Assembly: GCA_003058525.1 (NCBI GenBank) | Contig: QBVD01000062.1 | Location: forward strand, 1-64,000 | DNA from: a gamma proteobacterium symbiont of Ctena orbiculata | Lineage (GTDB): Bacteria > Pseudomonadota > Gammaproteobacteria > Chromatiales > Chromatiaceae | Direction: 5' to 3' | DNA: 64,000 nucleotides | Shown: positions 9,801-18,090 of the stretch, piece by piece | Layout of the letters: the number at the start of each line of letters is the position of its first letter | Position numbering within the stretch: the first letter of the stretch is position 1 | The notes under the pieces: model-generated | What the model was told of the DNA's origin: nothing | Databases searched by the model: none | What the model saw: the letters and a program-made list of their open reading frames with translations, nothing else | Position numbers and translations under genes: made by a program

Positions 9801-11811
9801 CAATACCGCCACCGGCAAACATGCGGCCCACATCCCCACCTCCTCGGCCTGTGATGTCTGCCATACCACCAATGACTGGACTATGGCCGGCTTCAGTCAC
9901 GCGGCGGTGGTCGATCCCTGCGAGGTATGCCACAACGGTGATATCGCAACCGGCAAGAGCCCATCCCATGTGCTGACCAATGCGCCGTGCGACACCTGCC
10001 ACAACACCAACAGCTGGCAGATCAGCAGCTTCAACCATGAAGGGGTAACCGGTAGTTGCTCATCATGCCATGACGGGGTACAGGCGACCGGCAAGCATGC
10101 CTCCCATGTGGCCACGACAGCCTCCTGCGAGGCCTGTCATACCTCCACCAACAACTGGCTGCAGATCAATTTCGATCACTCCGTGGTAACGGGTACCTGT
10201 GCCAGCTGTCACGATGGCAATACCGCCACCGGCAAGCCGGTCGATCATGTCCCGACCGACGCCGCCTGTGATAACTGCCATATCTCCAATACCACTTGGT
10301 TGAACGTGCGGTTCGACCATACCGGCATCGTTGCGGGATGCGAAAGCTGCCACAACAATGTGGACGCCATCGGCAAACCGGCGACCCATATCCCGACCAC
10401 CAGGCCGTGTGAGGATTGCCATACCACCGTTACTTGGGCCACGGGTACTTTCGATCACGTGGGTGTTGTCGGCACCTGCTCGAGTTGTCACAACGGCAAC
10501 ACCGCTACCGGTAAACACGCGGCCCATGTGAATACAAACGGGCAGTGCGACAGCTGTCATACCTCCACCGTGACCTGGCTGTCGGTGAATTTCGATCACA
10601 GTACGGCTACCGGCCCCTGCTCGAGCTGTCACAACGGCACCATTGCCACCGGCAAGTCGGCCAGTCATGTGGCTACAAACGCGGAATGTGATATCTGCCA
10701 CATCTCGCAGAACAACTGGGCTGCTGTGAATTTTGATCATTCAGTGGCGATCGGTGTCTGCTCCAGCTGTCACAACGGCACCACCGCGACCGGGAAGCCG
10801 GTTAACCACATCCAGACGACTTCGGAGTGCGATGCCTGCCATATCTCCCAGACCAACTGGCTGGCGGTACAGTTCGATCACACCAATGCAGCAGGCAACT
10901 GTTCGAATTGCCACGACGGTATCACCGCCACCGGTAAGGATCCCGGGCATGTGCCGACCACGGCACAGTGTGATGATTGCCATCTCTCAACATCCAACTG
11001 GCTGAATGTCCGTTTCGTTCATGGCAACGTGGCCGGTACCTGTTCCACCTGCCACAACGGTGTCACCGCAACCGGTAAACATGCCTCGCATATATCAACC
11101 TCGGCTCAGTGCGACGTATGCCACACCTCAACGTCCGACTGGAGGAGTGTGAACTTCAGTCATAGCGGAATAACCACAGGCTGTTCGAATTGCCACAATG
11201 GCACATTGGCCACCGGCAAGCCGGTCAACCACATACCGACGACGGAAGAGTGCAACGTCTGCCACTTGTCCACCAGCAACTGGCTGAATGTAAGATTCAG
11301 CCATAGCGGTGTGGCCGGCACCTGCTCCAACTGCCACAACGGTAATTTCGCCACAGGCATGCCACCCGGACATGTACCGACCACGGCCCAGTGCGACAAC
11401 TGTCATACCTCCACCACCACGTGGACCGCCGTAACCTTCGATCACACCGGTGTTACCGGGAACTGTGACGCCTGCCATAACGGTACGATTGCCACGGGCA
11501 AACCCAACGGGCATTTCGTGACCACAGTTCAGTGTGACAGCTGCCATACTACGAATGGCTGGTTACCGGTGACCAACTACAGCCATATTTCGAGCAGATA
11601 TCCGGGTGATCATCGCGGTAATTTTGGTTGCAACGTCTGTCACACGAGCAACAACGAATCAGTGCCCTGGCAATATCCCACCTATGCTGGAACTTGTGCA
11701 GGCTGCCATGCGGGTGACTACAGGACAGGCGAAGACGACCATAATGGCCTGAGTGCCGACAGAAACTGTGGTCAGAGTGGTTGCCACAGGGTCAGTGATC
11801 GTGAATGGTGA
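6850..11811 (+). CDS. Giant multiheme cytochrome c, 67 CXXCH plus one CX4CH
   Basis: A 1,653-residue precursor. The signal peptide (hydrophobic LMLMLAVIYSGLF, cut near SPASA) fixes the ATG at 6850. My count by eye is 67 CXXCH motifs plus a last CGQSGCH. Motifs 2-65 form 32 tandem units of about 46 residues: C-x-x-CH-[ND]G-x-x-ATGK-x-x-x-H-[IV]-x-T-x-x-x-C-x-x-CH-x4-6-W-x3-5-F-[DS]H. Each unit offers two extra His, enough for bis-His coordination of both haems. One N-terminal module matches the 21-heme protein; the C-terminal 110 residues break the pattern. No transmembrane anchor or lipobox was seen, so it is periplasmic or secreted. The gene starts 19 bases after the 21-heme gene and is followed by an outer-membrane barrel gene. 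Likely role: long-range haem wire or electron store. Confidence 0.95.
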   Translation: MMNMTQNGKTASDNGLTQLTWLMLMLAVIYSGLFSSPASAVSTDYDHFSTGFPLTGEHRNVECDQCHDTGQFAGTPVLCNGCHNDTDAAGKSMDHIRSDDQCDDCHTTVGWHVARFDHGSISGDCFACHNSSAAQGKGSDHILSGNTCEFCHSTFSWARVSHVDHTQVTGTCESCHNGDIAAGKHASHIATNDPCDTCHITQSWLLVFFDHSNVVSGTCETCHNGVSATGKSASHIVTFESCDLCHTTNGWQVANFSHAGISDNCESCHNGVSATGKNVGHLNTTAPCELCHTSTNSWLVVNFIHGEEAFGQCSTCHDGVTQPGKHAQHIQTTAECDRCHTSTESWDQVGFDHSEVVPGTCASCHDGVQAPGKHATHIVTNESCDVCHATTANWNVIRFDHSSFDTASLCSTCHDGVRATGKHATHIQTTEQCDTCHNSTNDWANTSFDHSGVETAGLCSTCHDGTTATGKHAAHIQTTEQCDTCHGSTNAWNIVTFNHPADVAGRCSTCHNGIQATGKHANHLQTNGECDTCHVITAWNVSNFDHTDIVSGCESCHDGVIATGKHGSHIPTTSSCEACHSTNDWTLANFSHEGVSGTCESCHDGNIATGKHDNHIPTNASCDNCHNTSGWAISNFDHEGVSGSCQSCHDGVLATGKHDAHVATTAACEGCHTSTTSWAEVNFDHSIVTGACESCHDGVIATGKSADHVETTAACDNCHISNETWTSVRFDHSGITSGCESCHNNVDAIGKPDTHIPTTEPCENCHNTVTWSTGRFDHANVAGACSSCHDGTTATGKPAQHILTDAQCDSCHTSTINWTQISFNHDNFQVSGRCSDCHDGTLATGKHAQHIETTAQCDTCHLSTLVWTDTSFDHSGVNTAGACSTCHDGTTATGKHPSHLSTTEECDVCHTSTTSWLRVTFDHSSVPTAGVCSSCHNGIQATGKHATHIDTNSQCDVCHTTNGWTVTTFDHSGVTDPCESCHDGNTATGKHAAHIPTSSACDVCHTTNDWTMAGFSHAAVVDPCEVCHNGDIATGKSPSHVLTNAPCDTCHNTNSWQISSFNHEGVTGSCSSCHDGVQATGKHASHVATTASCEACHTSTNNWLQINFDHSVVTGTCASCHDGNTATGKPVDHVPTDAACDNCHISNTTWLNVRFDHTGIVAGCESCHNNVDAIGKPATHIPTTRPCEDCHTTVTWATGTFDHVGVVGTCSSCHNGNTATGKHAAHVNTNGQCDSCHTSTVTWLSVNFDHSTATGPCSSCHNGTIATGKSASHVATNAECDICHISQNNWAAVNFDHSVAIGVCSSCHNGTTATGKPVNHIQTTSECDACHISQTNWLAVQFDHTNAAGNCSNCHDGITATGKDPGHVPTTAQCDDCHLSTSNWLNVRFVHGNVAGTCSTCHNGVTATGKHASHISTSAQCDVCHTSTSDWRSVNFSHSGITTGCSNCHNGTLATGKPVNHIPTTEECNVCHLSTSNWLNVRFSHSGVAGTCSNCHNGNFATGMPPGHVPTTAQCDNCHTSTTTWTAVTFDHTGVTGNCDACHNGTIATGKPNGHFVTTVQCDSCHTTNGWLPVTNYSHISSRYPGDHRGNFGCNVCHTSNNESVPWQYPTYAGTCAGCHAGDYRTGEDDHNGLSADRNCGQSGCHRVSDREW
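7030..11560 (+). repeat. Tandem array of ~138-bp coding repeats (32 dihaem units)
   Basis: The core of the giant cytochrome gene is a DNA tandem array, each unit 135-144 bp and encoding two haem sites. Adjacent units have diverged, but units nine apart are more alike. A block starting at 8077 matches one starting at 9349 (offset about 1,272 bp), shown by the shared atypical NNVDAIGKP segment in the units near 9064 and 10336 and by matched long linkers. Confidence 0.85.
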
Positions 11812-11823
11812 TAACTCGTTTCT

Positions 11824-11861
11824 TGCCTGGTAATCTTCATGTATTTCGAGATTGCCAGGCA
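11824..11861 (+). terminator. Inverted repeat after the giant cytochrome gene
   Basis: TGCCTGGTAATCT at 11824-11836 pairs with AGATTGCCAGGCA at 11849-11861 (12 of 13). No T run follows, so it could be a transcript-stabilising hairpin or a weak terminator between the cytochrome genes and the outer-membrane gene. Confidence 0.4.
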
Positions 11862-11986
11862 GTTAGCCAGACTTATCCAAGCTTTAGCATTCTAGTTCTA
11901 GCGAGTGGGATCTATTTCTTGTTGTATTCTTGCGAGCGCCTGGATAATCGCTTTTCCGTAGGTTATGCAATAAGGTAAACAAGTCA

Positions 11987-14488
11987 GTGCGGTATATGAT
12001 TCAATCAAGGTTCTATCTCTGGCTGTTGCCAATGCTTCTGTTATGTGTAGGAGCGGCAGGTGCGGCAACCCAGGTATTGGATCGAATCGAATTGACCACC
12101 GAGGGTAAGGATGATGTTGTTAATGTCTATTTCAATATCCCCGTCAGATACGTCTCCCATCTGATCAACGAATCCGGCAATGAAGTCGGCGTCCAATTGA
12201 AGCTTGGTCAGACCGCCGATATCGAGCTGACCGATCTGGTTGAGAGTGATCAGCTGACCTGGAGTCCGAGTGCTGCGGTCCCATTGGAGAAGGTGGAATT
12301 TCAGGGCAATATCATCGGTACATCCACCCTGCTGGTATCCTTTGCCGCTTCAGTGAGCGATGTGAAAATACGGCAGGGACGTGATTTCTATGTCATGCAG
12401 TTTATCCTGCCGGAATCACCGCGGGTTTCGGGTATGGCGGGTTCTCTTGCCAAGGCCATCGATGTCCCGGTACCGGAAACCCGTGCACCGCTCAGTGTCA
12501 AATCGCTGCCCCTGGTCATCTATGTGATCAATCTCGGCACTCAGTCGGAACCTGTGGATTTTACCGAGATTGCACCTGTGGCGGTGGGTGAAAATCAGTT
12601 GCTCTACACCACCAAGACCAAGGTGGAGGAGCGCACCCTGTACCGATTGCGCTTAGGTTTCTTTCGCACCAAGCTTGAGGCCCAGGAGCAACTGAAGGCA
12701 GTAAAGAATTTCTATCCCGATGCCTGGATCGATACCGCGGATATCCAGGAGCGGCGGCAAGCCTTTTTTGATCGGGGGATAGAGCATATCTTCAGTGACG
12801 GACTGATGGAAGAACCGCAGCTGGTGGACGTGGATCCCCGGCTTACCGAGATGATGGAGGTAATCCGCCGCACTATAACCGCGGGGGAGTATGCGAAGGC
12901 GGTCAGGTTACTCGAGGCGCTGCTGGAGGAGCCGGAGAATATCTACTCCAAAGAGGCGCTTGAGCTCCTGGGACTCTCACGCGAGAGAAACGAACAGATC
13001 GCTCATGCCAAGGGGGAGTACCGTCGCTATCTGGAAAAGTATCCGGAAGGTGAGGATGCCGAGCGTGTCTGGCAACGCCTGCTGGGTCTGGAAACCGCAC
13101 CCATGCGGCCAAAGGAGTCACTGCGTAAAAAACAGCAGGAGGAAGAGGGCGAGGATGGACCGAAGGCGGTATGGGATACCTATGGCAGCCTTTCCCAGAA
13201 CTATCGCAGGGACAGCATTGACAGCCCGTTTGTCGAGGATGAGGACAGCGTCACCCGGTCGGAGATCGAGACCTTCATCGATCTGAATTCGAGGCGCAAG
13301 AGTGAAGATTTCGATATGCGTTTCAAGGTCACCGGCAGCTATATCCTAGACCTGTTGGATGACGGAGACGGAAATGACACCACCCTCAGTGACGCCTACA
13401 TCGACGTCGAGCATCTTGACAGTCGCACCAGTGCCCGTTTCGGTCGCCAGCGCTTGCGTTCCAGCGGCATCCTGAACCGTTTCGACGGTCTCGTGCTGGG
13501 CTACCAGTTGACCCCTGATATTACCCTTCGGGCGACGGCTGGTTTACCGGTTGAACGGTCACGCGACACCTTTTTGAACGATCATAAGCAGTTCGCCGGC
13601 CTCAGTGCCGACATCTCAAGCATCTTTAAAAATTGGGATCTCAGCCTCTTCTTAGTGGAACAGCGTGTCGATGATCTGGTAGACAGAAGGGCGATAGGGG
13701 GTGAAATACGCTACTTCGATCCCAACAAATCGCTGTTCAGCCTGCTCGATTACGATATCTTTCATGAAGAGGTGAGTATCTTCATGTTGCAGGGCAACTG
13801 GCGGTTTGAGAATGAGACCCGCATGTATATGAATCTCGATTATCGGAATACACCGATTTTGAGTACATCCAATGCATTGAGTGGTCAGCTCGATCCCGAT
13901 ACGTCGTTACCGATCGAATCGATCGAAGAGCTGCAGAACTTCTTCAGCGATGATGAGATCTATGAGTTGGCGCGGGATAGAACCGCCGAGACTACCTCGC
14001 TATCCCTCGGCATCAATCATCCGTTGTCGAAATCCCTGCAGCTGAGTGGCGATGTGACGGTCAGCAAGACCGGCGAAACACCCGCTTCCGGCGGGGTACA
14101 GGCGACAGAGGAGACTGATAATGAGTTCTTCTACACCTTTCAGGTGATTAAAAACGACCTGTTGAAACAGGGGGATATCGGTATTCTCAGCCTGCGCTAT
14201 TCGGATGCCAACACCTCGGATACATTCCGGGTGGGTATCAGCAGTCGATACCCGATAACCAATAACTGGCGGATCAATCCCCGTATCAATTTCTCCTATC
14301 GCACGAATGACGACAACGATGGTTCACGAAAAACGATCAGCCCCTTTATGCGCATGGATTACCGCTACCGCAAGAACATGACATTCGAACTGGAAGGGGG
14401 GCTTAACTGGTTCGAAGAAGACGATGGTACGGAAGTGACCGATTTTACCGATTATTTCTTCTATGGTGGTTATCGTTGGGATTTTTAA
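11987..14488 (+). CDS. Outer-membrane beta-barrel protein with SPOR and TPR-like N-terminal domains
   Basis: An 833-residue protein with a signal peptide (LWLLPMLLLCVGAAGAA). Residues about 30-150 are a beta-rich domain, perhaps AMIN-like. Residues about 205-245 resemble a SPOR domain (LYRLRLGFF-x-T-x-x-EA), which in known families binds denuded peptidoglycan. Residues about 275-375 are TPR-like helices. From about 415 to the end alternating amphipathic strands rich in Tyr/Phe/Arg, ending in YRWDF with a terminal Phe, indicate an outer-membrane barrel of perhaps 16 or more strands. It lies 175 bases behind the giant cytochrome, on the same strand. A barrel beside multiheme cytochromes recalls porin-cytochrome conduits (MtrB-type), although I see no sequence likeness to MtrB. 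GTG at 11987 is taken as start; ATG at 11996 is possible. Confidence 0.7.
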   Translation: MRYMIQSRFYLWLLPMLLLCVGAAGAATQVLDRIELTTEGKDDVVNVYFNIPVRYVSHLINESGNEVGVQLKLGQTADIELTDLVESDQLTWSPSAAVPLEKVEFQGNIIGTSTLLVSFAASVSDVKIRQGRDFYVMQFILPESPRVSGMAGSLAKAIDVPVPETRAPLSVKSLPLVIYVINLGTQSEPVDFTEIAPVAVGENQLLYTTKTKVEERTLYRLRLGFFRTKLEAQEQLKAVKNFYPDAWIDTADIQERRQAFFDRGIEHIFSDGLMEEPQLVDVDPRLTEMMEVIRRTITAGEYAKAVRLLEALLEEPENIYSKEALELLGLSRERNEQIAHAKGEYRRYLEKYPEGEDAERVWQRLLGLETAPMRPKESLRKKQQEEEGEDGPKAVWDTYGSLSQNYRRDSIDSPFVEDEDSVTRSEIETFIDLNSRRKSEDFDMRFKVTGSYILDLLDDGDGNDTTLSDAYIDVEHLDSRTSARFGRQRLRSSGILNRFDGLVLGYQLTPDITLRATAGLPVERSRDTFLNDHKQFAGLSADISSIFKNWDLSLFLVEQRVDDLVDRRAIGGEIRYFDPNKSLFSLLDYDIFHEEVSIFMLQGNWRFENETRMYMNLDYRNTPILSTSNALSGQLDPDTSLPIESIEELQNFFSDDEIYELARDRTAETTSLSLGINHPLSKSLQLSGDVTVSKTGETPASGGVQATEETDNEFFYTFQVIKNDLLKQGDIGILSLRYSDANTSDTFRVGISSRYPITNNWRINPRINFSYRTNDDNDGSRKTISPFMRMDYRYRKNMTFELEGGLNWFEEDDGTEVTDFTDYFFYGGYRWDF

Positions 14489-14602
14489 CGAACAGCCAAG
14501 ATTTCCAACCATAATTCAGGACTGCTTAAACACTCATTTTAGTTGTCACTGCAATACCCCTGATTACTCCCATTCGGCAACACAGCAGCAATAAAATTAG
14601 TA

Positions 14603-14633
14603 TTAACAGGCACTAGGTAACTGCGGTTATAAT
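14603..14633 (+). promoter_or_regulatory. Probable sigma-70 promoter of crcB
   Basis: TATAAT at 14628-14633 with a TTAACA at 14603-14608, spacing 19 (one or two longer than ideal), 25 bases before the crcB start. No fluoride-riboswitch-like structure was recognised upstream. Confidence 0.35.
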
Positions 14634-14658
14634 CCCGCCTTTATGTTGATGAAAGGTC

Positions 14659-15039
14659 TTGATATTGAACCAGCTGATTGCCATCGCATCCGGGGGCGCA
14701 GTCGGAGCGTTGTTCCGCTTTTGGGTATCCAGTGGCATATACAGCCTGCTCGGTCGCGGGTTTCCCTATGGCACGCTGGTGGTAAACGTGTTGGGATCGC
14801 TGGTAATGGGTTTTCTGTATGTCCTGCTGCTGGAGCGCACGACTGTATCACCGGAAATGCGGGGCGCCTTGCTGATCGGCTTTCTCGGTGCCTTTACCAC
14901 CTTTTCCACCTTCTCTATCGAGACACTCAACCTGCTTGAGCAAGCGGAATTGCTGAAGGCCGGATTGAACATTCTGGTGAGTGTCATCGCGTGTGTTTTG
15001 GCCTGTTGGTTCGGCCTGGTGGTTGGGAGACAGCTATGA
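14659..15039 (+). CDS. crcB: Fluoride efflux channel CrcB/Fluc
   Basis: A 126-residue, four-helix membrane protein with family signatures GGAVGALFR near the N-terminus, GTLVVNVLGS and GFLGAFTTFSTFS in the third helix region. Members form dual-topology dimers that export fluoride. The TTG at 14659 is taken as start (TTG ATA TTG AAC), since it gives the family-length N-terminus and follows GAAAGG. The stop overlaps the start of the DUF190 gene (ATGA), so the two are co-translated, a common pairing. Confidence 0.93.
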   Translation: MILNQLIAIASGGAVGALFRFWVSSGIYSLLGRGFPYGTLVVNVLGSLVMGFLYVLLLERTTVSPEMRGALLIGFLGAFTTFSTFSIETLNLLEQAELLKAGLNILVSVIACVLACWFGLVVGRQL

Positions 15040-15347
15040 AACTGACCGAAGTGACCATGGTGCGGGTCTATTTGACCGAAGGTGATCATCAGTTGCGGAA
15101 ATTGCTCGACTTTTTACATCGGGATGAACAGGTCAGCGGGGTTACCGCGTTTCGCGGTATTGCCGGTTTCGGACGTTCGGGCAAGGCGCACGAGTCAACC
15201 TTGTTGGATATCTCCATGGATCTGCCGCTGGTTGTCGAGTTCTTCGATCTGCCAGAGAAGGTGGATGGGGTGCTGCAAGATCTGAATCAATGGGTTGAAC
15301 CGGGCCACGTTGTAAGCTGGCCCGCACGAATGAATATGGGTGAATAA
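15036..15347 (+). CDS. DUF190 family protein (CrcB-associated)
   Basis: A 103-residue protein beginning MKLTEVTMVRVYLTEGDHQL, with the GVTAFRGIAGFG segment typical of DUF190, a PII-like ferredoxin fold. The start is fixed by the ATGA overlap with crcB. DUF190 genes often neighbour crcB and may regulate the channel; the molecular role is not established. Confidence 0.88.
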   Translation: MKLTEVTMVRVYLTEGDHQLRKLLDFLHRDEQVSGVTAFRGIAGFGRSGKAHESTLLDISMDLPLVVEFFDLPEKVDGVLQDLNQWVEPGHVVSWPARMNMGE

Positions 15348-16625
<1,278 letters not shown>

Positions 16626-16666
16626 CACGAAGGCTTTATGTGATGGCACAGGGATCTAGATGTTGG

Positions 16667-16846
16667 CTAGACCATCATGATAAGCAGGATCACAAATCCG
16701 ATGACAAATGCAATCGGCAATAAGACCGCCTGCCAATCTCCCGTTTGTGCCTTGGGGCTGTTCTTGAGCATATGCTTGGCACGGGGCCAGAGAAACAGAA
16801 TCATCGCGCCCAACAATAACGCCCAGATGATCTTGGTCCAATCCAT
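16667..16846 (-). CDS. Small two-helix membrane protein, unknown function
   Basis: A 59-residue protein, MDWTKIIWALLLGAMILFLW at the start and a second hydrophobic helix (VLLPIAFVIGFVILLIMMV) at the end, joined by a short polar loop. The start at 16846 is supported by AAGGAG about 9 bases upstream. It lies just behind the terminator of the BI-1 gene, so it may be read from its own promoter or by readthrough. I do not recognise the family. Confidence 0.6.
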   Translation of the reverse strand: MDWTKIIWALLLGAMILFLWPRAKHMLKNSPKAQTGDWQAVLLPIAFVIGFVILLIMMV

Positions 16847-16876
16847 CCTACTTGTACTCCTTGCAAACCTCGACAT

Positions 16877-16906
16877 AAAAAACCCCGGCGATGCCGGGGT
16901 TTCTCT
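16877..16906 (-). terminator. Rho-independent terminator of the BI-1/YccA gene
   Basis: AACCCCGGC and GCCGGGGTT enclose a short loop, and on the minus strand the stem is followed by TTTTTTATG, directly downstream of the BI-1 stop codon at 16924. Confidence 0.85.
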
Positions 16907-16923
16907 ACATCCATTTAGGACAA

Positions 16924-17595
16924 TCAATCTTCCCCGGAGAGTGCTCCGAGTAGCGAAAGCAGATGCACGAACAGGTTGTAGATATTCAGGTAGAGGCCAA
17001 TGGTTGCCATGATGTAATTGGTCTCTCCGCCATGCACCATGCGGCTTGTGTCATAGAGAATGAAACCGCTCATCAGCATGATCACGACCGCAGAGATGGC
17101 CAGATGCAATGCAGGCATATTGATGAACAGACCTGCGAGTATGGCTATAAAGACGACCAGTAATCCCGCCATCAGAAAACCGCCCATGAAGCTGAAATCA
17201 CGCTTGCTGGTGAGGGCATAACCTGAAAGGCCAAGGAAGATGATACCGGTGCCGGCCATGGCGGTTCCCACAATCTGGGGGCCGTTAGCCATACTCAGGT
17301 AGATATTCAGGATCGGACCGAGCCCGAATCCCATCAGGCCGGTAATGCCGAAAATGACTGCCAGGCCGGTAGAGGAGTTGGCTGTACGCGGCAGTACGAA
17401 CCAGATCAGCACGATGGCGCCGATCAAAGAGGCCATGTAGGTCCAACCCGGTACGGCAAGAAAGACAGATGCAGTCGCCGTGATCGCGCTGAACAGCAGC
17501 GTCATGGAGAGCAGTATATAAGTGTTTTTTATCAACTTATTAGTTGATATTACGGCCTCCGCAGGACGGGCGGCGCTTATATCTAGACGATTCAT
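16924..17595 (-). CDS. yccA: Bax inhibitor-1/YccA family membrane protein
   Basis: A 223-residue protein with seven predicted transmembrane helices and the family C-terminal signature (SGFILYDTSRMVHGGETNYI). Bacterial members include YccA, an FtsH-modulating protein of the inner membrane, and calcium-leak channels; the Asp in LYD and nearby residues belong to the proposed pH-sensing site. It is monocistronic, ended by its own hairpin, and convergent with serS. Confidence 0.9.
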   Translation of the reverse strand: MNRLDISAARPAEAVISTNKLIKNTYILLSMTLLFSAITATASVFLAVPGWTYMASLIGAIVLIWFVLPRTANSSTGLAVIFGITGLMGFGLGPILNIYLSMANGPQIVGTAMAGTGIIFLGLSGYALTSKRDFSFMGGFLMAGLLVVFIAILAGLFINMPALHLAISAVVIMLMSGFILYDTSRMVHGGETNYIMATIGLYLNIYNLFVHLLSLLGALSGED

Positions 17596-17765
17596 ATTGG
17601 CTTAATCTCCTGATTACTTCCCTAAAATCAATCTGATTGGTGAGACAGTTATGGTTGTGATTCGTTCAGCACAGGATACTGTTCCTGGCGAAAAGATCAA
17701 TACATATAAAATGGTGGTAATTAGTGGATATTTCAAGGTTAGTTAGTGTATGCTAGCGCCGCTTC

Positions 17766-17856
17766 GGAGAGGTGGCAGAGCGGTTGAATGCGGCGGTCTT
17801 GAAAACCGTTGAGGGTTAGTAGCCCTCCCAGGGTTCGAATCCCTGCCTCTCCGCCA
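17766..17856 (+). tRNA. serT: tRNA-Ser (anticodon UGA)
   Basis: Acceptor stem GGAGAGG pairs with CCTCTCC, followed by discriminator G and encoded CCA. The anticodon loop is CTTGAAA (anticodon TGA) on a five-pair stem; a long variable arm (GAGGGTTAGTAGCCCTC) and the T-loop GGTTCGAATCC are present. It is the integration site of the island to its right, and the insertion leaves the tRNA intact. Confidence 0.95.
17795..17856 (+). repeat. attL core: 62-bp direct repeat within tRNA-Ser
   Basis: The 62 bases from the anticodon stem to the CCA end are repeated exactly at 27599-27660. Flanking bases differ on both sides, so the repeat is exactly this length. This defines a 9.8-kb element integrated at the 3' part of the tRNA gene. 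Confidence 0.95.
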
Positions 17857-17863
17857 TGAAATC

Positions 17864-17899
17864 AAAGGCTTACATCTATCAGGGTGTGGGCTTTTTTTA
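17864..17899 (+). terminator. Island-supplied terminator behind tRNA-Ser
   Basis: An imperfect hairpin (AAAGGCTTACA against TGTGGGCTTT) ends in seven Ts, eight bases after the tRNA. It replaces the original terminator, which is now stranded at 27664-27690. Confidence 0.55.
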
Positions 17900-17912
17900 T
17901 GCCAGATCCTCA

Positions 17913-17936
17913 AATTGGTCCAAATTTGGTCCACTC
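17913..17936 (+). repeat. Putative integrase arm-type site, left end of island
   Basis: Two TTGGTCCA boxes (17915-17922 and 17926-17933) lie in ATTGGTCCAAATTTGGTCCA. A nearly identical double box occurs at 27476-27496 near the right end. Paired short repeats inside both ends are what arm-type integrase or Xis sites look like; binding is inferred. Confidence 0.4.
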
Positions 17937-18047
17937 CTAAATAATCGCCTACAATAAGGTACAGCAGCGTACAAATAAACAAGCCCCCAAGGTGCGTCGA
18001 CACCAAGGAGGCTTTGACCACTACCCAACCTGGTCAGGAGGTTCGGC

Positions 18048-18089
18048 ATGGCTACCCAGAAGCATAACACTCAATTCTGTGAGGCGTGA
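18048..18089 (+). CDS. Possible 13-residue leader peptide before the integrase gene
   Basis: ATG GCT ACC CAG ... TGA encodes MATQKHNTQFCEA. It has a good Shine-Dalgarno (CAGGAGG) 6 bases upstream and its stop lies one base before the integrase ATG, an arrangement suited to translational coupling. It may simply be chance. Confidence 0.3.
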   Translation: MATQKHNTQFCEA

Positions 18090-18090
18090 T

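Noticed and set aside
7300-11550. Long open frames on the minus strand and in the other plus frames of the giant cytochrome gene
   Set aside because: They follow from the tandem repeat and its codon bias; their products are repeats of Gly/Val/Ala segments with no start signals.
14500-14658. Fluoride riboswitch before crcB
   Set aside because: The conserved pseudoknot and CUGAUGA-type elements were not found.
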